Notes: generated by a model not told the origin, from the sequence alone. Positions 14,014 to 23,871 are shown, numbered from the stretch's first letter. The stretch is 43,718 nucleotides of DNA from Herbaspirillum chlorophenolicum (GCF_001189955.1 NZ_LFLT01000036.1:1-43718), one strand, 5' to 3'. A program made the numbers and translations.

Positions 14014-16719
14014 TCAGTTGTTCCGGCTCAGTTCCTTCAGTTTGTAGAGCGCATCCAGCGCCTGGCGCGGGGTCAGCGCATCGGGGTCGATTTGCCCCAG
14101 CGACTGCAGTACGGCTTGCGCTTGCGGATCCGGTTCGACTGCAATGGGCGGCGCTTGTTCAGCCGTTATCCCATCCCCCTCCTGTGCGGCAGTGTGCACC
14201 GGTTCTTCGTCGCGTTCGATGAATTGCTGGGTACTGAACAGGTCGAATTGCGGCGTCGGCTGCATGGACTGGCTTTCCAGCGCGGAGAGGTGCTTGCGCG
14301 CGGCGCGGATTACCGGCGCCGGCACGCCGGCCAGCTGCGCCACTTGCAGGCCGTAGCTCTGCGAAGCCGGGCCGCTTTGCACTGCATGCAGGAACACGAT
14401 GGTGTCCTTATGCTCGACTGCCGACAAGTGTACGTTGGCAGCGGTCGGGTGGATTTCCGGCAGTTGCGTCAGCTCGAAATAGTGGGTGGCAAACAGCGTG
14501 AAGCTGCGGGTCACATCGATCAGGTGCTTGGCGATGGCCCAGGCCAGTGCCAGGCCGTCGAAGGTCGAAGTGCCGCGCCCGACTTCATCCATCAGCACCA
14601 GCGAATGTTCGCTGGCGTTGTTGAGGATGGCGGCCGATTCGGTCATTTCGACCATGAAGGTGGAGCGGCCGCCGGCCAGGTCGTCGGCCGCGCCGATGCG
14701 GGTGAAGATGCGGTCGATCGGGCCGATCACCGCACCAGTCGCCGGCACGAAACTGCCGACATAGGCCAGCAGCGTGATCAGCGCCACCTGGCGCATGAAG
14801 GTCGACTTACCGCCCATGTTGGGGCCGGTGATCAGCAGCAGCTTGCGTTCGGCGGCCAACTGGCAGTCGTTGGCGATGAAGCGCTCGATCTGGTTTTCCA
14901 CCACAGGGTGGCGACCCTGTTCGATCTGGATGCAAGGTTCGGCCACCAGCTGCGGCGCGCACCAGTTGTTGCGCGCGGCGTGGTCGGCCAGCGCCACCAG
15001 CGTGTCGAGCTGGGCCAGCGCATGGGCGATGGCCTGCAGCGTCACGATATGCGGCGCCATGTCGTTCAACAGCTGTTCGTACAGGAATTTCTCGCGTGAC
15101 AGTGAACGTTCCTGCGCCGACAGCGCCTTGTCCTCGAAGGCCTTGAGCTCGGGGATGATGTAGCGCTCGGCGTTCTTGAGCGTCTGGCGGCGGCGGTAAT
15201 CCTCCGGCACCTTGTCGCTCTGGCCGTTGGTGACTTCGATGTAGAAGCCGTGCACCTTGTTGTATTCGACGCGCAGGTTGGCGATGCCGGTGCGCGCGCG
15301 TTCGCGCGCTTCCAGATCCAGCAGGTACTGGCCGGCGTTTTCCGACAGGCCGCGCAGTTCGTCCAGCTCGGCATCGTAGCCGCGCGCGATCACGCCGCCG
15401 TCGCGCACCATCGCAGCCGGTTCCAGCATGATGGCGCGTTCCAGCAGGTCCAGGCATTCCACTGGTGTGGCCAGCGCTTCATGCAATTGCTTGAGCAGCG
15501 GCGCATCGGCATCGCGCGCGCACATGTCGACGTAGGCGCGCAGCGAGCCAAGCTGCTGCAGGCCGGCGCGCAAGCCCGCCAGGTCGCGCGGGCGCGCCGA
15601 CAGCAGGGCGATGCGGGTGGTGATGCGTTCGATATCGGGCACTGCCGCCAGCGTGGCCGACAGGCCCGAGCAGGCATCGGTGCGCATCAGCGCATTGATG
15701 GCGGCGTGGCGCGCGCGCGCCACGGCCTGATCGCGCAATGCGTGGTGCAGCCAGTGGCGCAGCAGGCGCGAACCCATCGCGGTGCGGCAATGGTCGAGCG
15801 TGGAGAACAGCGTCGGCGCCAGCGCATTGGCATCCTGGGCGCGGATGGTCTCGGTCAGTTCAAGGTTGCGGCGGGTGGCTGCATCCAGGCCGATGAATTC
15901 GTTTTCCGATTCGACAGTAAGTGCGCGCACATGCTGCAGGCCGCGGCCTTGCGTGGATTGCGCATAGCGCAGCAGCGCGCCGGCGGCGCCGATGGCCGTC
16001 GTCAGGCCTTGCGCGCCGAAGCCGTCCAGCGTCGCTACCGACAATTGCTCCAGCAAGGCCTTCTCACTGCTGGGCTGGTCGAAATGCCAGTCGGGCACAG
16101 TCACGGCGCGATTGGGCAGCAGCGATTCGCATTGTTCCAGCTGGCTGTCGGCGATCAGGATTTCGGCCGGCGAGATGCGTTCCAGTTCCTGCTTGATGCG
16201 GGTTTCCAGCACATTGGCATCGACCGTGAACTCCATCAGCTTCAATGCGCCGCTGGCCATCGACAGCCACGATAGGCCGACCTGCACTTGCTTGCGTGGG
16301 CGGCCGCCGGCGATCTGCATCGCCAGCAGGCAGCGTTCGGCCTTTTCCGGCAGCAGGTCGGAGTCGGTCAGTGTGCCGGGGGTGACTACGCGCACCACCT
16401 TGCGATCGACCGGTCCCTTGCTGGTGGCCGGGTCGCCGATCTGCTCGCAGATTGCCACCGACTCGCCCAGCTTGATCAGGCGCGCCAGGTATTGCTCGAC
16501 GGAGTGGAACGGCACGCCGGCCATCTTGATCGGCGTGCCGTTGGAAGAACCACGCTGGGTCAGCGTCACGCCCATCAGGCGCGAGGCCTTCTCGGCGTCG
16601 TCGAAAAACAGTTCATAGAAGTCGCCCATCCGGTAGAACAGCAGGGTCTGCGGATGGTCGGCCTTGATGCGCAGGTATTGCTGCATCATCGGCGTATGGG
16701 CGGCGAGGTCTTTGGTCAT
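14014..16719 (-). CDS. mutS: DNA mismatch repair protein MutS
   Basis: Recognises mismatches and small loops and recruits MutL. The mismatch-reading Phe-x-Glu is present as FYELF ([10 protein letters not shown]) near residue 37, and the C-terminal ATPase has the Walker [14 protein letters not shown], a [12 protein letters not shown]alker B/signature and the ATHY switch. A C-terminal tail ending in KLKELSRNN carries the tetramer-forming helix. At 901 residues it is about 50 longer than E. coli MutS, mostly from a Gln- and Pro-rich linker before the tail. The start at 16719 ([15 protein letters not shown]) is chosen because conserved sequence begins there; the frame stays open to 16866, but the added 49 residues look non-conserved. 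Confidence 0.97.
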   Translation of the reverse strand: MTKDLAAHTPMMQQYLRIKADHPQTLLFYRMGDFYELFFDDAEKASRLMGVTLTQRGSSNGTPIKMAGVPFHSVEQYLARLIKLGESVAICEQIGDPATSKGPVDRKVVRVVTPGTLTDSDLLPEKAERCLLAMQIAGGRPRKQVQVGLSWLSMASGALKLMEFTVDANVLETRIKQELERISPAEILIADSQLEQCESLLPNRAVTVPDWHFDQPSSEKALLEQLSVATLDGFGAQGLTTAIGAAGALLRYAQSTQGRGLQHVRALTVESENEFIGLDAATRRNLELTETIRAQDANALAPTLFSTLDHCRTAMGSRLLRHWLHHALRDQAVARARHAAINALMRTDACSGLSATLAAVPDIERITTRIALLSARPRDLAGLRAGLQQLGSLRAYVDMCARDADAPLLKQLHEALATPVECLDLLERAIMLEPAAMVRDGGVIARGYDAELDELRGLSENAGQYLLDLEARERARTGIANLRVEYNKVHGFYIEVTNGQSDKVPEDYRRRQTLKNAERYIIPELKAFEDKALSAQERSLSREKFLYEQLLNDMAPHIVTLQAIAHALAQLDTLVALADHAARNNWCAPQLVAEPCIQIEQGRHPVVENQIERFIANDCQLAAERKLLLITGPNMGGKSTFMRQVALITLLAYVGSFVPATGAVIGPIDRIFTRIGAADDLAGGRSTFMVEMTESAAILNNASEHSLVLMDEVGRGTSTFDGLALAWAIAKHLIDVTRSFTLFATHYFELTQLPEIHPTAANVHLSAVEHKDTIVFLHAVQSGPASQSYGLQVAQLAGVPAPVIRAARKHLSALESQSMQPTPQFDLFSTQQFIERDEEPVHTAAQEGDGITAEQAPPIAVEPDPQAQAVLQSLGQIDPDALTPRQALDALYKLKELSRNN

Positions 16720-17136
16720 CAGGCTATTGGTTCCGGTCCCGAAGCTCGGGTATTGCGTGTTAGGGATTGCGTTTGCCGGGCTCGCCGTGGCGCAAGAAGC
16801 GCCCACAGCTGGCGGCAGGGAAGGCTGGCCGGGCGGTAGCGGAAAGCGCTGCGCCCGGCATGCCATAAATCAAAAATGCGGACCTGGGTCCGCATGCATG
16901 AGGTGGGATTGTACGCGCAATGGGGCGGTGCAGCCAAGCGAGGTGCGGAGCGAATGTTCTTCTGCGGGGAAAGGGGCAGAGATTAAGTCGATAGTGCGTG
17001 ATCGTTACTGCTGTGCATCACGGTAGCGCTGATCCGTATATCGAGCACATCGGTCAACTTCAGTCGAACGGGAAAAATGGGAGGGGAAAAGTGTCGTGAA
17101 ATCGCAAATCCCCTATTTCTGAGGTTTCGTCGTGAC
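16720..17136. other. Interval upstream of mutS
   Basis: This holds the mutS leader and promoter. A - strand TACAAT (16908-16913) may be the -10 box. A hairpin with a U-run (16876-16895) lies between it and mutS. Nothing else, gene or RNA, is supported between 16920 and 17136. Confidence 0.5.
16872..16895 (-). terminator. Intrinsic-terminator-like hairpin upstream of mutS
   Basis: On the - strand, an 8-bp stem ATGCGGAC/GTCCGCAT with a 4-nt loop is followed by a short T-run (ATTTTTG). It could stop read-through from emrB. If the TACAAT at 16908-16913 is the mutS promoter, it would be an attenuator in the mutS leader. Confidence 0.5.
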
Positions 17137-17169
17137 AAAAAAACAGGCGGTCGCTTGCGCAACCACCTG
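17137..17169 (-). terminator. Rho-independent terminator of the emr operon
   Basis: On the - strand, an 11-bp stem CAGGTGGTTGC/GCGACCGCCTG (two G-U pairs) with a GCAA tetraloop is followed by seven T residues. It begins 52 bp after the emrB stop codon. Confidence 0.93.
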
Positions 17170-17220
17170 CCCAGCCCGGAGAAGGGGAGAGACCCCGGAC
17201 TGTAGGGGGACCGGTAAAAA

Positions 17221-18804
17221 TCAGTGCGCCGCCGAGGTATCGGCTACCCGCGTCGGCTTGGGCGCCAGCCAGACCGCCATGGCGGCCAGCGAGAACGAGA
17301 TCGCGGCCATCATGAAGATGTGGTTGGTGGCCAGCATGATGGCCTGGTTCTGCACGGTCTGCGCCAGCGAGGCGGTGGCCTGGTCGGCCGGCATGCCGGA
17401 GGCGGTCAGCGTGTTGACGGCATCGCCCATCCTGTCCACCAGGCCGGACAGCTCGGCATGGAAGTAGGTGGCATCGTTCTCCCAGCTGGTATTGACAATG
17501 GACGTGGCGATGGCGCCGGACATGGTGCGGCAGAAACTCATCAGGCCGGCCGCCGAGGCGGTTTCTTCCGGGTTCACGGAGGACAGCGCCAGGCCGGTCA
17601 ACGGGACGAAGAACAGCGGCAGCCCGATACCTTGAAGAAACAGCGGCCAGCCGATCTGGAACATCGACATGTCGGTGGTATTGAAGGCGCGCACGAAGGT
17701 CATCGTGCCCAGCCAGACCACGCCGATGCAGACCAGCTTACGGGCGTCCACGGTGGTCGACATCTTGGCCACCATGGGCGCGGTCATCACTGCCAGGATG
17801 CCGGTCAGCGCCGAGACGCAGCCTGACCACGTCGCGGTGTAGCCCATGTAGCCCTGCAGCCACAGCGGCGTGAGTACCACCGAGCCGAAGAAGGCGCCGA
17901 AGGCCAGGCAGATGGTTGTCACGCTGGCAGTGAAGCCGCGGTGGCGGAACACCCGCAGGTCGACGATGGGGTTCTTTTCGGTCAGCTCCCAGATCAGGAA
18001 GGCGATGAAGAACACCACGGCTACTACCGCCAGCAGCACGATCTCGGTGGAGGCGAACCAGTCTTTTTCCTTGCCTTCGTCCAGCATGAATTGCAGCGCG
18101 GCGACCCAGACCACCATCAGGATCAGCCCGATGCGGTCGATCGGCAGCTTGGCGGTGGTGGTTTCATAGCGCTTGAGCATGCGCCAGCCGATATAGCCGC
18201 ATACCAGCGCTACCGGTACGTTGATCCAGAAGATGTAGGGCCAGCTGTACTGGTCGCACAGCACGCCGCCCAGGATCGGGCCGGCGATGGGCGCCACCAG
18301 CGTGGTCATGGCCCACAGCCCGATGGCGGCAGGCGCCTTTTCCTTGGGGAAGATGCGCAGCAGCAGGGTTTGCGAAAGCGGCATCAGCGGGCCGCCGGCC
18401 AGGCCTTGCAGCACGCGGAAGGCGATCAGCATACCCAGCGAATTGGCCAGGCCGCATAGCGCCGAAAACAGGCCGAACATCACCATCGACAGGATGAACA
18501 CGCGCACCGTGCCGAAGCGGTTGGCCAGCCAGCCGGTCAGGGGAACCGTGATGGCTTCGGCCACCGCGTACGAGGTGATGACGTAGGTGCCCTGGCTGGT
18601 GGAGGCGCCAAGCGAGCCGGCGATGGTCGATACCGAGACGTTGGCGATGGTGGTGTCGAGCACCGCGATGAAATTGGCTGCCGCCAGCAGGATGCCGGCG
18701 CCGACCAGCTTGCCGCCGGTCAGCGGGGCATCGAACAGGCCCGGCGCTGGCACCGGCTTGGGCGCAGGCAGCGATCCTGCATCTGCGCTAACAGTGGATG
18801 ACAT
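17221..18804 (-). CDS. emrB: DHA2-family MFS drug transporter, EmrB-type
   Basis: Proton-driven inner-membrane exporter with 14 predicted transmembrane helices (527 residues, the usual EmrB/QacA length). The conserved motif A in the first cytoplasmic loop reads GWLANRFGTVRVF. The motif C-like GPILGGVL in helix 5 marks an antiporter, and the start of helix 1 carries FIAVLDTTIANV, the classic DHA2 segment. It works with the adaptor EmrA and the outer-membrane channel encoded upstream. AAGAGG precedes the ATG. It is the last gene of a three-gene operon, 32 bp after emrA. The exported drugs cannot be told from sequence. Confidence 0.95.
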   Translation of the reverse strand: MSSTVSADAGSLPAPKPVPAPGLFDAPLTGGKLVGAGILLAAANFIAVLDTTIANVSVSTIAGSLGASTSQGTYVITSYAVAEAITVPLTGWLANRFGTVRVFILSMVMFGLFSALCGLANSLGMLIAFRVLQGLAGGPLMPLSQTLLLRIFPKEKAPAAIGLWAMTTLVAPIAGPILGGVLCDQYSWPYIFWINVPVALVCGYIGWRMLKRYETTTAKLPIDRIGLILMVVWVAALQFMLDEGKEKDWFASTEIVLLAVVAVVFFIAFLIWELTEKNPIVDLRVFRHRGFTASVTTICLAFGAFFGSVVLTPLWLQGYMGYTATWSGCVSALTGILAVMTAPMVAKMSTTVDARKLVCIGVVWLGTMTFVRAFNTTDMSMFQIGWPLFLQGIGLPLFFVPLTGLALSSVNPEETASAAGLMSFCRTMSGAIATSIVNTSWENDATYFHAELSGLVDRMGDAVNTLTASGMPADQATASLAQTVQNQAIMLATNHIFMMAAISFSLAAMAVWLAPKPTRVADTSAAH

Positions 18805-18836
18805 GGAAAACCTCTTCTTGTCTTGTCACGCGCCGC

Positions 18837-20069
18837 TTACAGCGCGGCTGCCTTGCCGCTGGCATTCTGCGCGGTCTTGGGGAGAGCGTCGCCGGCCTGG
18901 ACCTGGCCGCGGGTATCGATCTCGACCACCATCGACAGGCCTACCGACAGCGGACGCTGCGCCAGCTCCTTGGGATCGATCGAGATGCGCACCGGCAGGC
19001 GCTGCACCACCTTGATCCAGTTGCCGGTGGCGTTTTGCGCGGGGATCACCGCGAAGGCCGAACCGGTACCGCCGGACAGGCCGGTCACCACGCCGTGGTA
19101 TTCCACCGAGCCGCCGTAGATGTCTGCCTTCATGGTGACCGGCTGGCCGATCTTGACCTTGGTCAGTTGGCCTTCCTTGAAGTTGGCGTCCACGTGCATC
19201 TGTTGCAGCGGCACCACCGACAGCAGGTTGGCGCCGGTCTGCACGCGCTGGCCGACCTGCACCTGGCGGCGTGCGACCACGCCGTCCAGCGGGGCGCGCA
19301 GCACTGTGCGTTCCAGGTCCAGCTTGGCCTGGTCGCGTTTGGCGCGCGCCAGCAGCACTTCGGGGTTGTTGTCGACGGTGGTGTCGGCGGTCAGCACGGT
19401 GCTGGCCTTTTGCGCGCCGAGGGTCGCCTTGGTGTTGGCGCGCGACTGCACTTCACTGGCTTCAGCCGCCTTCAGGCTGGCTTGGGCATTCAACAGTGCG
19501 GTGCGCGCGTTGCTCAGTTCCTCGCCGGAGACCGAGCCGGACTTGGCCAGCGCTTCACGGCGCTGCAAGTCGATTTCGGCGCGCTTCATGTCGGCCTGGG
19601 CCGACAGCAGTTGTGCGGCTGCACGCTTTTGTTCGGCTTCGCGCGCCAGCACTTGCGCGGCCAGGCCGGCATCGTTGGCGAAGAAGCCCTTGACGCGGCG
19701 TTCGGTGCGGTCGAGATCCGCTTCGGCCTGGGCCAGCGCCAGCTTGGCGTCGGAGTCGTCGATGGCGACCAGTACGTCGCCCTTCTTGACGGCTTGCGTG
19801 TCCACCACCTTGACGTCGGCCACGATGCCGTTGATGGCCGGCGTGAGCACCGAGATTTCGGTGGCGGTGTAGGCGTTGTCGGTCTCGACGTAGCGCGAGC
19901 CGATCAGGTACCAGTAGGCGCCATAGCCGATGCCGGCAATGGCAATCACGCCGCCGAAGATGGAAAAGAGCTTCTTGCGCTTTTGTGCTGCCGCTGCTGC
20001 GTCAGCGCGTTGCTTGGCCGCGTCATCCGCCGCCATGGTTTGGGTTGCCTGTGCGTCGCTGTGGGACAT
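18837..20069 (-). CDS. emrA: EmrA-type membrane fusion protein
   Basis: Periplasmic adaptor of the tripartite pump, anchored by one transmembrane helix (about residues 35-56) after a charged, Ala-rich cytoplasmic tail. The start of the lipoyl domain, YVETDNAYTATEISVLTPAINGIV, is the HlyD/EmrA signature. A long helical hairpin (about 110-240) is rich in Ala, Glu and Arg, and the second lipoyl half follows with LRAPLDGVVARR. The 410 residues are normal. Only 5 bp separate it from the channel gene upstream, so translation may be coupled. AAAGG lies before the ATG. Confidence 0.95.
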   Translation of the reverse strand: MSHSDAQATQTMAADDAAKQRADAAAAAQKRKKLFSIFGGVIAIAGIGYGAYWYLIGSRYVETDNAYTATEISVLTPAINGIVADVKVVDTQAVKKGDVLVAIDDSDAKLALAQAEADLDRTERRVKGFFANDAGLAAQVLAREAEQKRAAAQLLSAQADMKRAEIDLQRREALAKSGSVSGEELSNARTALLNAQASLKAAEASEVQSRANTKATLGAQKASTVLTADTTVDNNPEVLLARAKRDQAKLDLERTVLRAPLDGVVARRQVQVGQRVQTGANLLSVVPLQQMHVDANFKEGQLTKVKIGQPVTMKADIYGGSVEYHGVVTGLSGGTGSAFAVIPAQNATGNWIKVVQRLPVRISIDPKELAQRPLSVGLSMVVEIDTRGQVQAGDALPKTAQNASGKAAAL

Positions 20070-20074
20070 GATGA

Positions 20075-21619
20075 TTAACCTTTCGCTTGCGTATCTGTCG
20101 TGTGGGATGTGCCGCTGTCGTTACTGCCGCTGTAGCCGCCGCCAAGCGCGCGCACCAGTGCGACGTCAAGGGTGAACATGCGCGAGCGCAGGTTAGAGAG
20201 TTCGCGCAGGTTGGTGATCAGCGTGTCCTGCGCGTTGAGCACATCCAGGTAATTGGCCAGGCCGCCGTTGTAGCGGTTGCTGACGATGCGGTAAGCCTCT
20301 TCGGCGGCATCGGCGGCGAGCTGGACTTTTTCGAGCCGTCCGGACAGCGCTTTTTCGCTGACGGTGACGTCGGCCACGTCTTGCAGCGCCTGCGTCACGG
20401 CCTGGTCGTAATTGGCCACGGCTTCGTCATAGCTGGCGCTGGCCGAGCGGAACTGGCCGCGCAGGCGGCCGCCATTGAAGATCGGCAGCGAGATGGCCGG
20501 GCCGATGCTGCCGATGTCGGAGCCGCGGCTGGTCAGCATGTCGATGCCCAGCGACTGGAAGCCGAAGTAGGCCTTGAGGTTGACGTTGGGATAGAAGGCG
20601 GCACGCGCCACCTTGATCTGCTTGCCGGCAGCTTCGGCGCGCAAGCGCGCGGCGACGATGTCGGGGCGGCGGCCCAGCAGGTTGACGGGGATCTGGTCCG
20701 GCAATTGAAACGGCTTGCTCATGTCCACCTTCGGGCGCACCAGCAGCAGGCCGCGGTCCGGTCCGGCACCGGCCAGCGCGGCCAGCTTGTTGCGCTGGAG
20801 TGCGATCGATTCATCGGTGGCGCGCAGGTCGGCCTCGGCCATGGCGCGGCGCGCCTCCATCTGCTTGACCGAGCCGAGCGTTTCCAGGCCATTGGCATAG
20901 CGCTGGTTGAACAGGTCGAGCGATTCGACACGCACCTTCAATGCGGCTTCGTTGGTGTCGCGCTGCGTGTACAGGTGTTCCAGTTCGGCATAGGCCGAGG
21001 CGATCGAAGTGCCCAGCGTGATGCGCGCCTGGGCGGCGTCGGCGCGGGCCGCTTCCAGCTCGGAGGTGGCCGCCGCCAGTGCGGCGCGGTTCTTGCCCCA
21101 GAAGTCGATCTCGTAGCTGAAGTCCAGCGTGGCGCGGGTTTCGTTGTTGTAGTCCTGGGGTACGAAGGCGGGCGGGATGCCGTCGTTATAGGACTGCTTC
21201 ACGTGATTGAGCGAAGCGTTGGCGCTGACGTCCGGATACAGCGCCGCGCCTTGCTGCTGTGCCGCGCCTTCGGCCTTGAGCAGGCGGGCGCGGGCTACTG
21301 CCATTGAAGGGGCGCCTTGCAGCGCTTCGCCGATCAGCGCATTCAACTGGCCATCGCCATAGGCAAGCCACCATTGGTCGGCCGGCCATGCTGCCAGGGG
21401 CGTGGCGCTGGCCAGCATCTGGCCGCTTTGGTAGCTGTCGATGGCCTTGGGTTCGGCGCGCGGACCAAGGTCGGTAAAGGAGGCGCAGCCGGCCAGCGTC
21501 AGCGCCAGCAGGGCGGCGGCCGAAGCCAGCGCGGTGCGGTGCAGACGGCGTCCGGCCGGTGCGGCGACGGCAAAGCCTGGCGTCGCCGCACGAAGGGCGG
21601 GGGTGTCTGTAATGTTCAT
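20075..21619 (-). CDS. NodT-family outer membrane efflux lipoprotein
   Basis: TolC-like outer membrane factor that completes the pump. An N-terminal signal with lipobox LAGC (Cys near residue 37) indicates a lipid anchor, as in OprM/NodT proteins. The two internal repeats of the OEP domain are visible (helices in EIDFWGKNRAALAAATSELEAARAD-type sequence and, in the second half, GGRLRGQFRSASASYDEAVANYDQA). The 514 residues fit the family. The ATG at 21619 (MNITDT) is chosen because it directly precedes the signal peptide; the frame is open to 21799 but crosses the promoter. It is the first gene of the operon, transcribed from the TetR-controlled promoter at 21659-21688. Confidence 0.93.
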   Translation of the reverse strand: MNITDTPALRAATPGFAVAAPAGRRLHRTALASAAALLALTLAGCASFTDLGPRAEPKAIDSYQSGQMLASATPLAAWPADQWWLAYGDGQLNALIGEALQGAPSMAVARARLLKAEGAAQQQGAALYPDVSANASLNHVKQSYNDGIPPAFVPQDYNNETRATLDFSYEIDFWGKNRAALAAATSELEAARADAAQARITLGTSIASAYAELEHLYTQRDTNEAALKVRVESLDLFNQRYANGLETLGSVKQMEARRAMAEADLRATDESIALQRNKLAALAGAGPDRGLLLVRPKVDMSKPFQLPDQIPVNLLGRRPDIVAARLRAEAAGKQIKVARAAFYPNVNLKAYFGFQSLGIDMLTSRGSDIGSIGPAISLPIFNGGRLRGQFRSASASYDEAVANYDQAVTQALQDVADVTVSEKALSGRLEKVQLAADAAEEAYRIVSNRYNGGLANYLDVLNAQDTLITNLRELSNLRSRMFTLDVALVRALGGGYSGSNDSGTSHTTDTQAKG

Positions 21620-21647
21620 GGATGTGGATGACAACGATGATTTTAAA

Positions 21648-21660
21648 CTGTACAGTACAG
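21648..21660. promoter_or_regulatory. TetR operator of the efflux operon
   Basis: CTGTAC-A-GTACAG is a perfect 6-1-6 palindrome, extended by a further TATAGTA repeat. It overlaps the last two bases of the -10 box and the expected transcription start, where bound repressor would block RNA polymerase. The divergent TetR gene is the natural candidate. Confidence 0.7.
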
Positions 21661-21688
21661 TATAGTATTGAGGTTTTAGACGCGTCAA
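21659..21688 (-). promoter_or_regulatory. Promoter of nodT-emrA-emrB
   Basis: On the - strand, TTGACG (21683-21688), an 18-bp spacer and TATACT (21659-21664) form a good sigma-70 promoter about 40 bp before the NodT start codon. Confidence 0.75.
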
Positions 21689-21780
21689 GGGGAATTGCGA
21701 AAAATTGCTCGCATCTATGGCGATTCTGCTACGCATGGTTTTTGTCGGTGAATTTGGCGGCTTTGTCGTCCATCTGCGCC

Positions 21781-21786
21781 TATAAT
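21781..21786 (+). promoter_or_regulatory. -10 box of the tetR gene
   Basis: An exact TATAAT, 87 bp before the chosen tetR start. The -35 region is poor, suggesting low basal expression. Confidence 0.5.
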
Positions 21787-21873
21787 TGCGGCTTGGCACG
21801 ATAAGTGTAAAAGTCAGGAAAGTTGCCCGAAGGTAGGGAGAGCAGGCAGCGACTACGCAACCCAGGAAAAGGC

Positions 21874-22476
21874 ATGCGCAAGAAAAGTGAAGAGCGCCGG
21901 CAGGCGATGATCGATGTCGCCGCGGAAGTGTTCAACGAAATCGGTTTCGAGGGTGCCTCGATGGCGGAGATCTCGGCCCGCATCGGCGGCTCCAAGGCCA
22001 CGCTGTACAACTACTTCACTTCGAAGGAAGAGATCTTCGTCGAAGTGATGCTCAAGCAGGTCGGCTGCCAGTTCGAACAGGCCTTCACCGCGCTGAACGA
22101 TGAGGACGATGTGCGACTGGGCTTGCTGCGGCTGGCGCGGCATTATCTCGATATTGTCCTCAAGCCGGATGTGGTGGCGGTCAAACGCCTGGGCATGTAT
22201 TACGCCGGCAAGTCCGACCTCGGTCCGATGCTCTACGAGCGCGGACCCAAGCGCGGCTGGCAGCGCATCGCCGACTTCCTCAAGGTGAAGATGGAGCAAG
22301 GCAAGCTGCACAAGGGTGACGCCTGGCTTGCCGCGCTGCAGTTCCGTGCGCTGGTGGAGGCCGAATGGGTGGAGGCGCGCATGCTCAATGTGGTGACTTC
22401 GCCGCAGGCCGCCGAATTGCAGGCCTCGACCGAGCGCGCGGTGGATGCGTTCATCTATCTGTACCAGCCGCGTTGA
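21874..22476 (+). CDS. TetR/AcrR-family repressor of the efflux operon
   Basis: Ligand-responsive dimeric repressor of 200 residues. The N-terminal helix-turn-helix domain (about 1-55) shows the family pattern AEVFNEIGFEGASMAEISARIGGSKATLYNYFTSKEEIF. The C-terminal part (60-200) is the helical ligand pocket, ending in ERAVDAFIYLYQPR, similar to AcrR/TtgR-type proteins. The ATG at 21874 is preferred because AGGAAAAGG precedes it; an in-frame TTG at 21823 would add 17 residues before the DNA-binding domain. It is divergent from nodT-emrA-emrB, and a palindromic operator lies on the shared promoter region. Control of the pump is inferred from this arrangement. Confidence 0.92.
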   Translation: MRKKSEERRQAMIDVAAEVFNEIGFEGASMAEISARIGGSKATLYNYFTSKEEIFVEVMLKQVGCQFEQAFTALNDEDDVRLGLLRLARHYLDIVLKPDVVAVKRLGMYYAGKSDLGPMLYERGPKRGWQRIADFLKVKMEQGKLHKGDAWLAALQFRALVEAEWVEARMLNVVTSPQAAELQASTERAVDAFIYLYQPR

Positions 22477-22502
22477 CTGGCGCACTGTTACCGCTTTCGT
22501 TC

Positions 22503-22527
22503 AAGCCGCTGTTTTCAGCGGCTTTTT
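22503..22527 (+). terminator. Terminator of the tetR gene
   Basis: GCCGCTG/CAGCGGC stem with a TTTT loop followed by TTTTT, 27 bp after the tetR stop codon. Confidence 0.9.
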
Positions 22528-22667
22528 CATGTTGATCCCCCAAAACTTGGCCGAAGGCCAGGCAACGTACAATAAGCACTTTCGGCGCAGGCCTTGTTGT
22601 TGGCACAGCCGGAAAGGTGAATGGCACAAAGGCAACGCTTGAGGTCAAGACCGAGGGGGAGGGGAGA

Positions 22668-23867
22668 TTGCTGAAGATTGTCAGAGACCTGCTGCGCATG
22701 GGCGCGATCGTGTTATGCGCATCGGTCGCGGCGGGTGCCGCTTGTGCGGCCAAGCCGGCAGGAAAGGAGCCGGCTGCGGCGGTCAAGCCTGTCGGAATAG
22801 GATTTGCCGGCCCGCTTGCCAACCCCATATTAAAGAGCGCGCGCGATGGTGCGTTGCTGGCGATCGAGGAGCGTAATGCCCGCCAATTATCGGCGGCCCA
22901 TGGCGCGCGCCCTGCCATGCAATTTGTCCTGCTGGAGCAGGATGACCGCTCGGAATCCCATTTGGCCCAATACACGGCACAGTATTTTGTGCGCAGCGGC
23001 GTCATCGGCGTGATCGGGCACTGGTCTGCCGACGTCGCCCTGGCCGTGGCGGATACCTACGAAGAGCATGCCATCGCGCAGATGATGTTCACAGCATCGA
23101 CCCCTCAATTCACCGAAAAAGGCTACAAGACGGCTTTTCGCTTGCTCAGCAGCAGCGACCGCACTGCCGCCTATCTGGCCGAGTCGGCGTTGGCTACGCT
23201 GGGTGCACGGCGCGTGGCGGTAGTGGCCAATAACTCGGCGTTTGGCCAGTCGCTGGCCAAGGCATTTATCGAGCAGATGGCGGCACGGCGCGAGCCGGCG
23301 CAAGTGGTCTATCAAACCACGGTCAGCAGCAAGACATCGGATTTCAATGCCGCCCTGCAAGCCTTGGAAGCCAGCCAGCCGGACCTGATTCTGTTCAGCG
23401 CCAATGCCTTGCAGGTAGCGCCATTCGTCAATAGCGTGGCGCGTTCGAAGCTGGCATCCTCGTTGCTGTTGACCGGCGGTTCGGTCAACCAGAAATTCTC
23501 CCTGCCATCGGGCAGCAGGATGTCGCTCTACACATTGGAGCCGGATGCGGATCTGCGGGATTGTCCTGCCTGGAAGGGATTCCTGGAGCGCTTTGAACAG
23601 CGTTTCAAGCGTCCTCCCAGCAGTTTCTCGCGCTACGCGTACAACGCCGCCAACACCTTGATGGAGGCCGCCGTGCAAGCCGGTGGCGGCGGCCCCAGGC
23701 TATTGGCCGAGCTGCGCCAGAAAAGCTACAAAGGATTGAGCGGCCCGATCGCCTTCGACAAGAACGGCAATGCCAGGAACGACTTTTACACCTTGTACCG
23801 GAACGGCGCCGCAGGCTGGGCGCCATTGAAGGAATTTTCCTCCGGCGCGGCGCCCGCTTGCCACTGA
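22668..23867 (+). CDS. Periplasmic ABC-type substrate-binding protein, LivK-like
   Basis: Type I periplasmic binding fold (branched-chain amino acid/amide group, Peripla_BP_6) of about 399 residues. A signal peptide covers the first ~26 residues (cleavage near ACA-AKP). The two lobes are visible as VGIGFAGPLANPILKSARDGALLAI and RVAVVANNSAFGQSLAKAFIEQM, with SRYAYNAANTLMEAA near the end. The start is set at TTG 22668 because a strong GAGGGGGAGGGG site precedes it and the signal peptide follows at once; an upstream GTG (22617) would add 17 polar residues and has no properly spaced ribosome binding site. No permease or ATPase gene is adjacent, so it is an orphan whose partner or ligand is unknown. 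Confidence 0.85.
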   Translation: MLKIVRDLLRMGAIVLCASVAAGAACAAKPAGKEPAAAVKPVGIGFAGPLANPILKSARDGALLAIEERNARQLSAAHGARPAMQFVLLEQDDRSESHLAQYTAQYFVRSGVIGVIGHWSADVALAVADTYEEHAIAQMMFTASTPQFTEKGYKTAFRLLSSSDRTAAYLAESALATLGARRVAVVANNSAFGQSLAKAFIEQMAARREPAQVVYQTTVSSKTSDFNAALQALEASQPDLILFSANALQVAPFVNSVARSKLASSLLLTGGSVNQKFSLPSGSRMSLYTLEPDADLRDCPAWKGFLERFEQRFKRPPSSFSRYAYNAANTLMEAAVQAGGGGPRLLAELRQKSYKGLSGPIAFDKNGNARNDFYTLYRNGAAGWAPLKEFSSGAAPACH

Positions 23868-23871
23868 AGCG

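Noticed and set aside
16720..16866. N-terminal extension of MutS to 16866
   Set aside because: The added 49 residues are Pro/Ala-rich and precede the point where MutS similarity begins.
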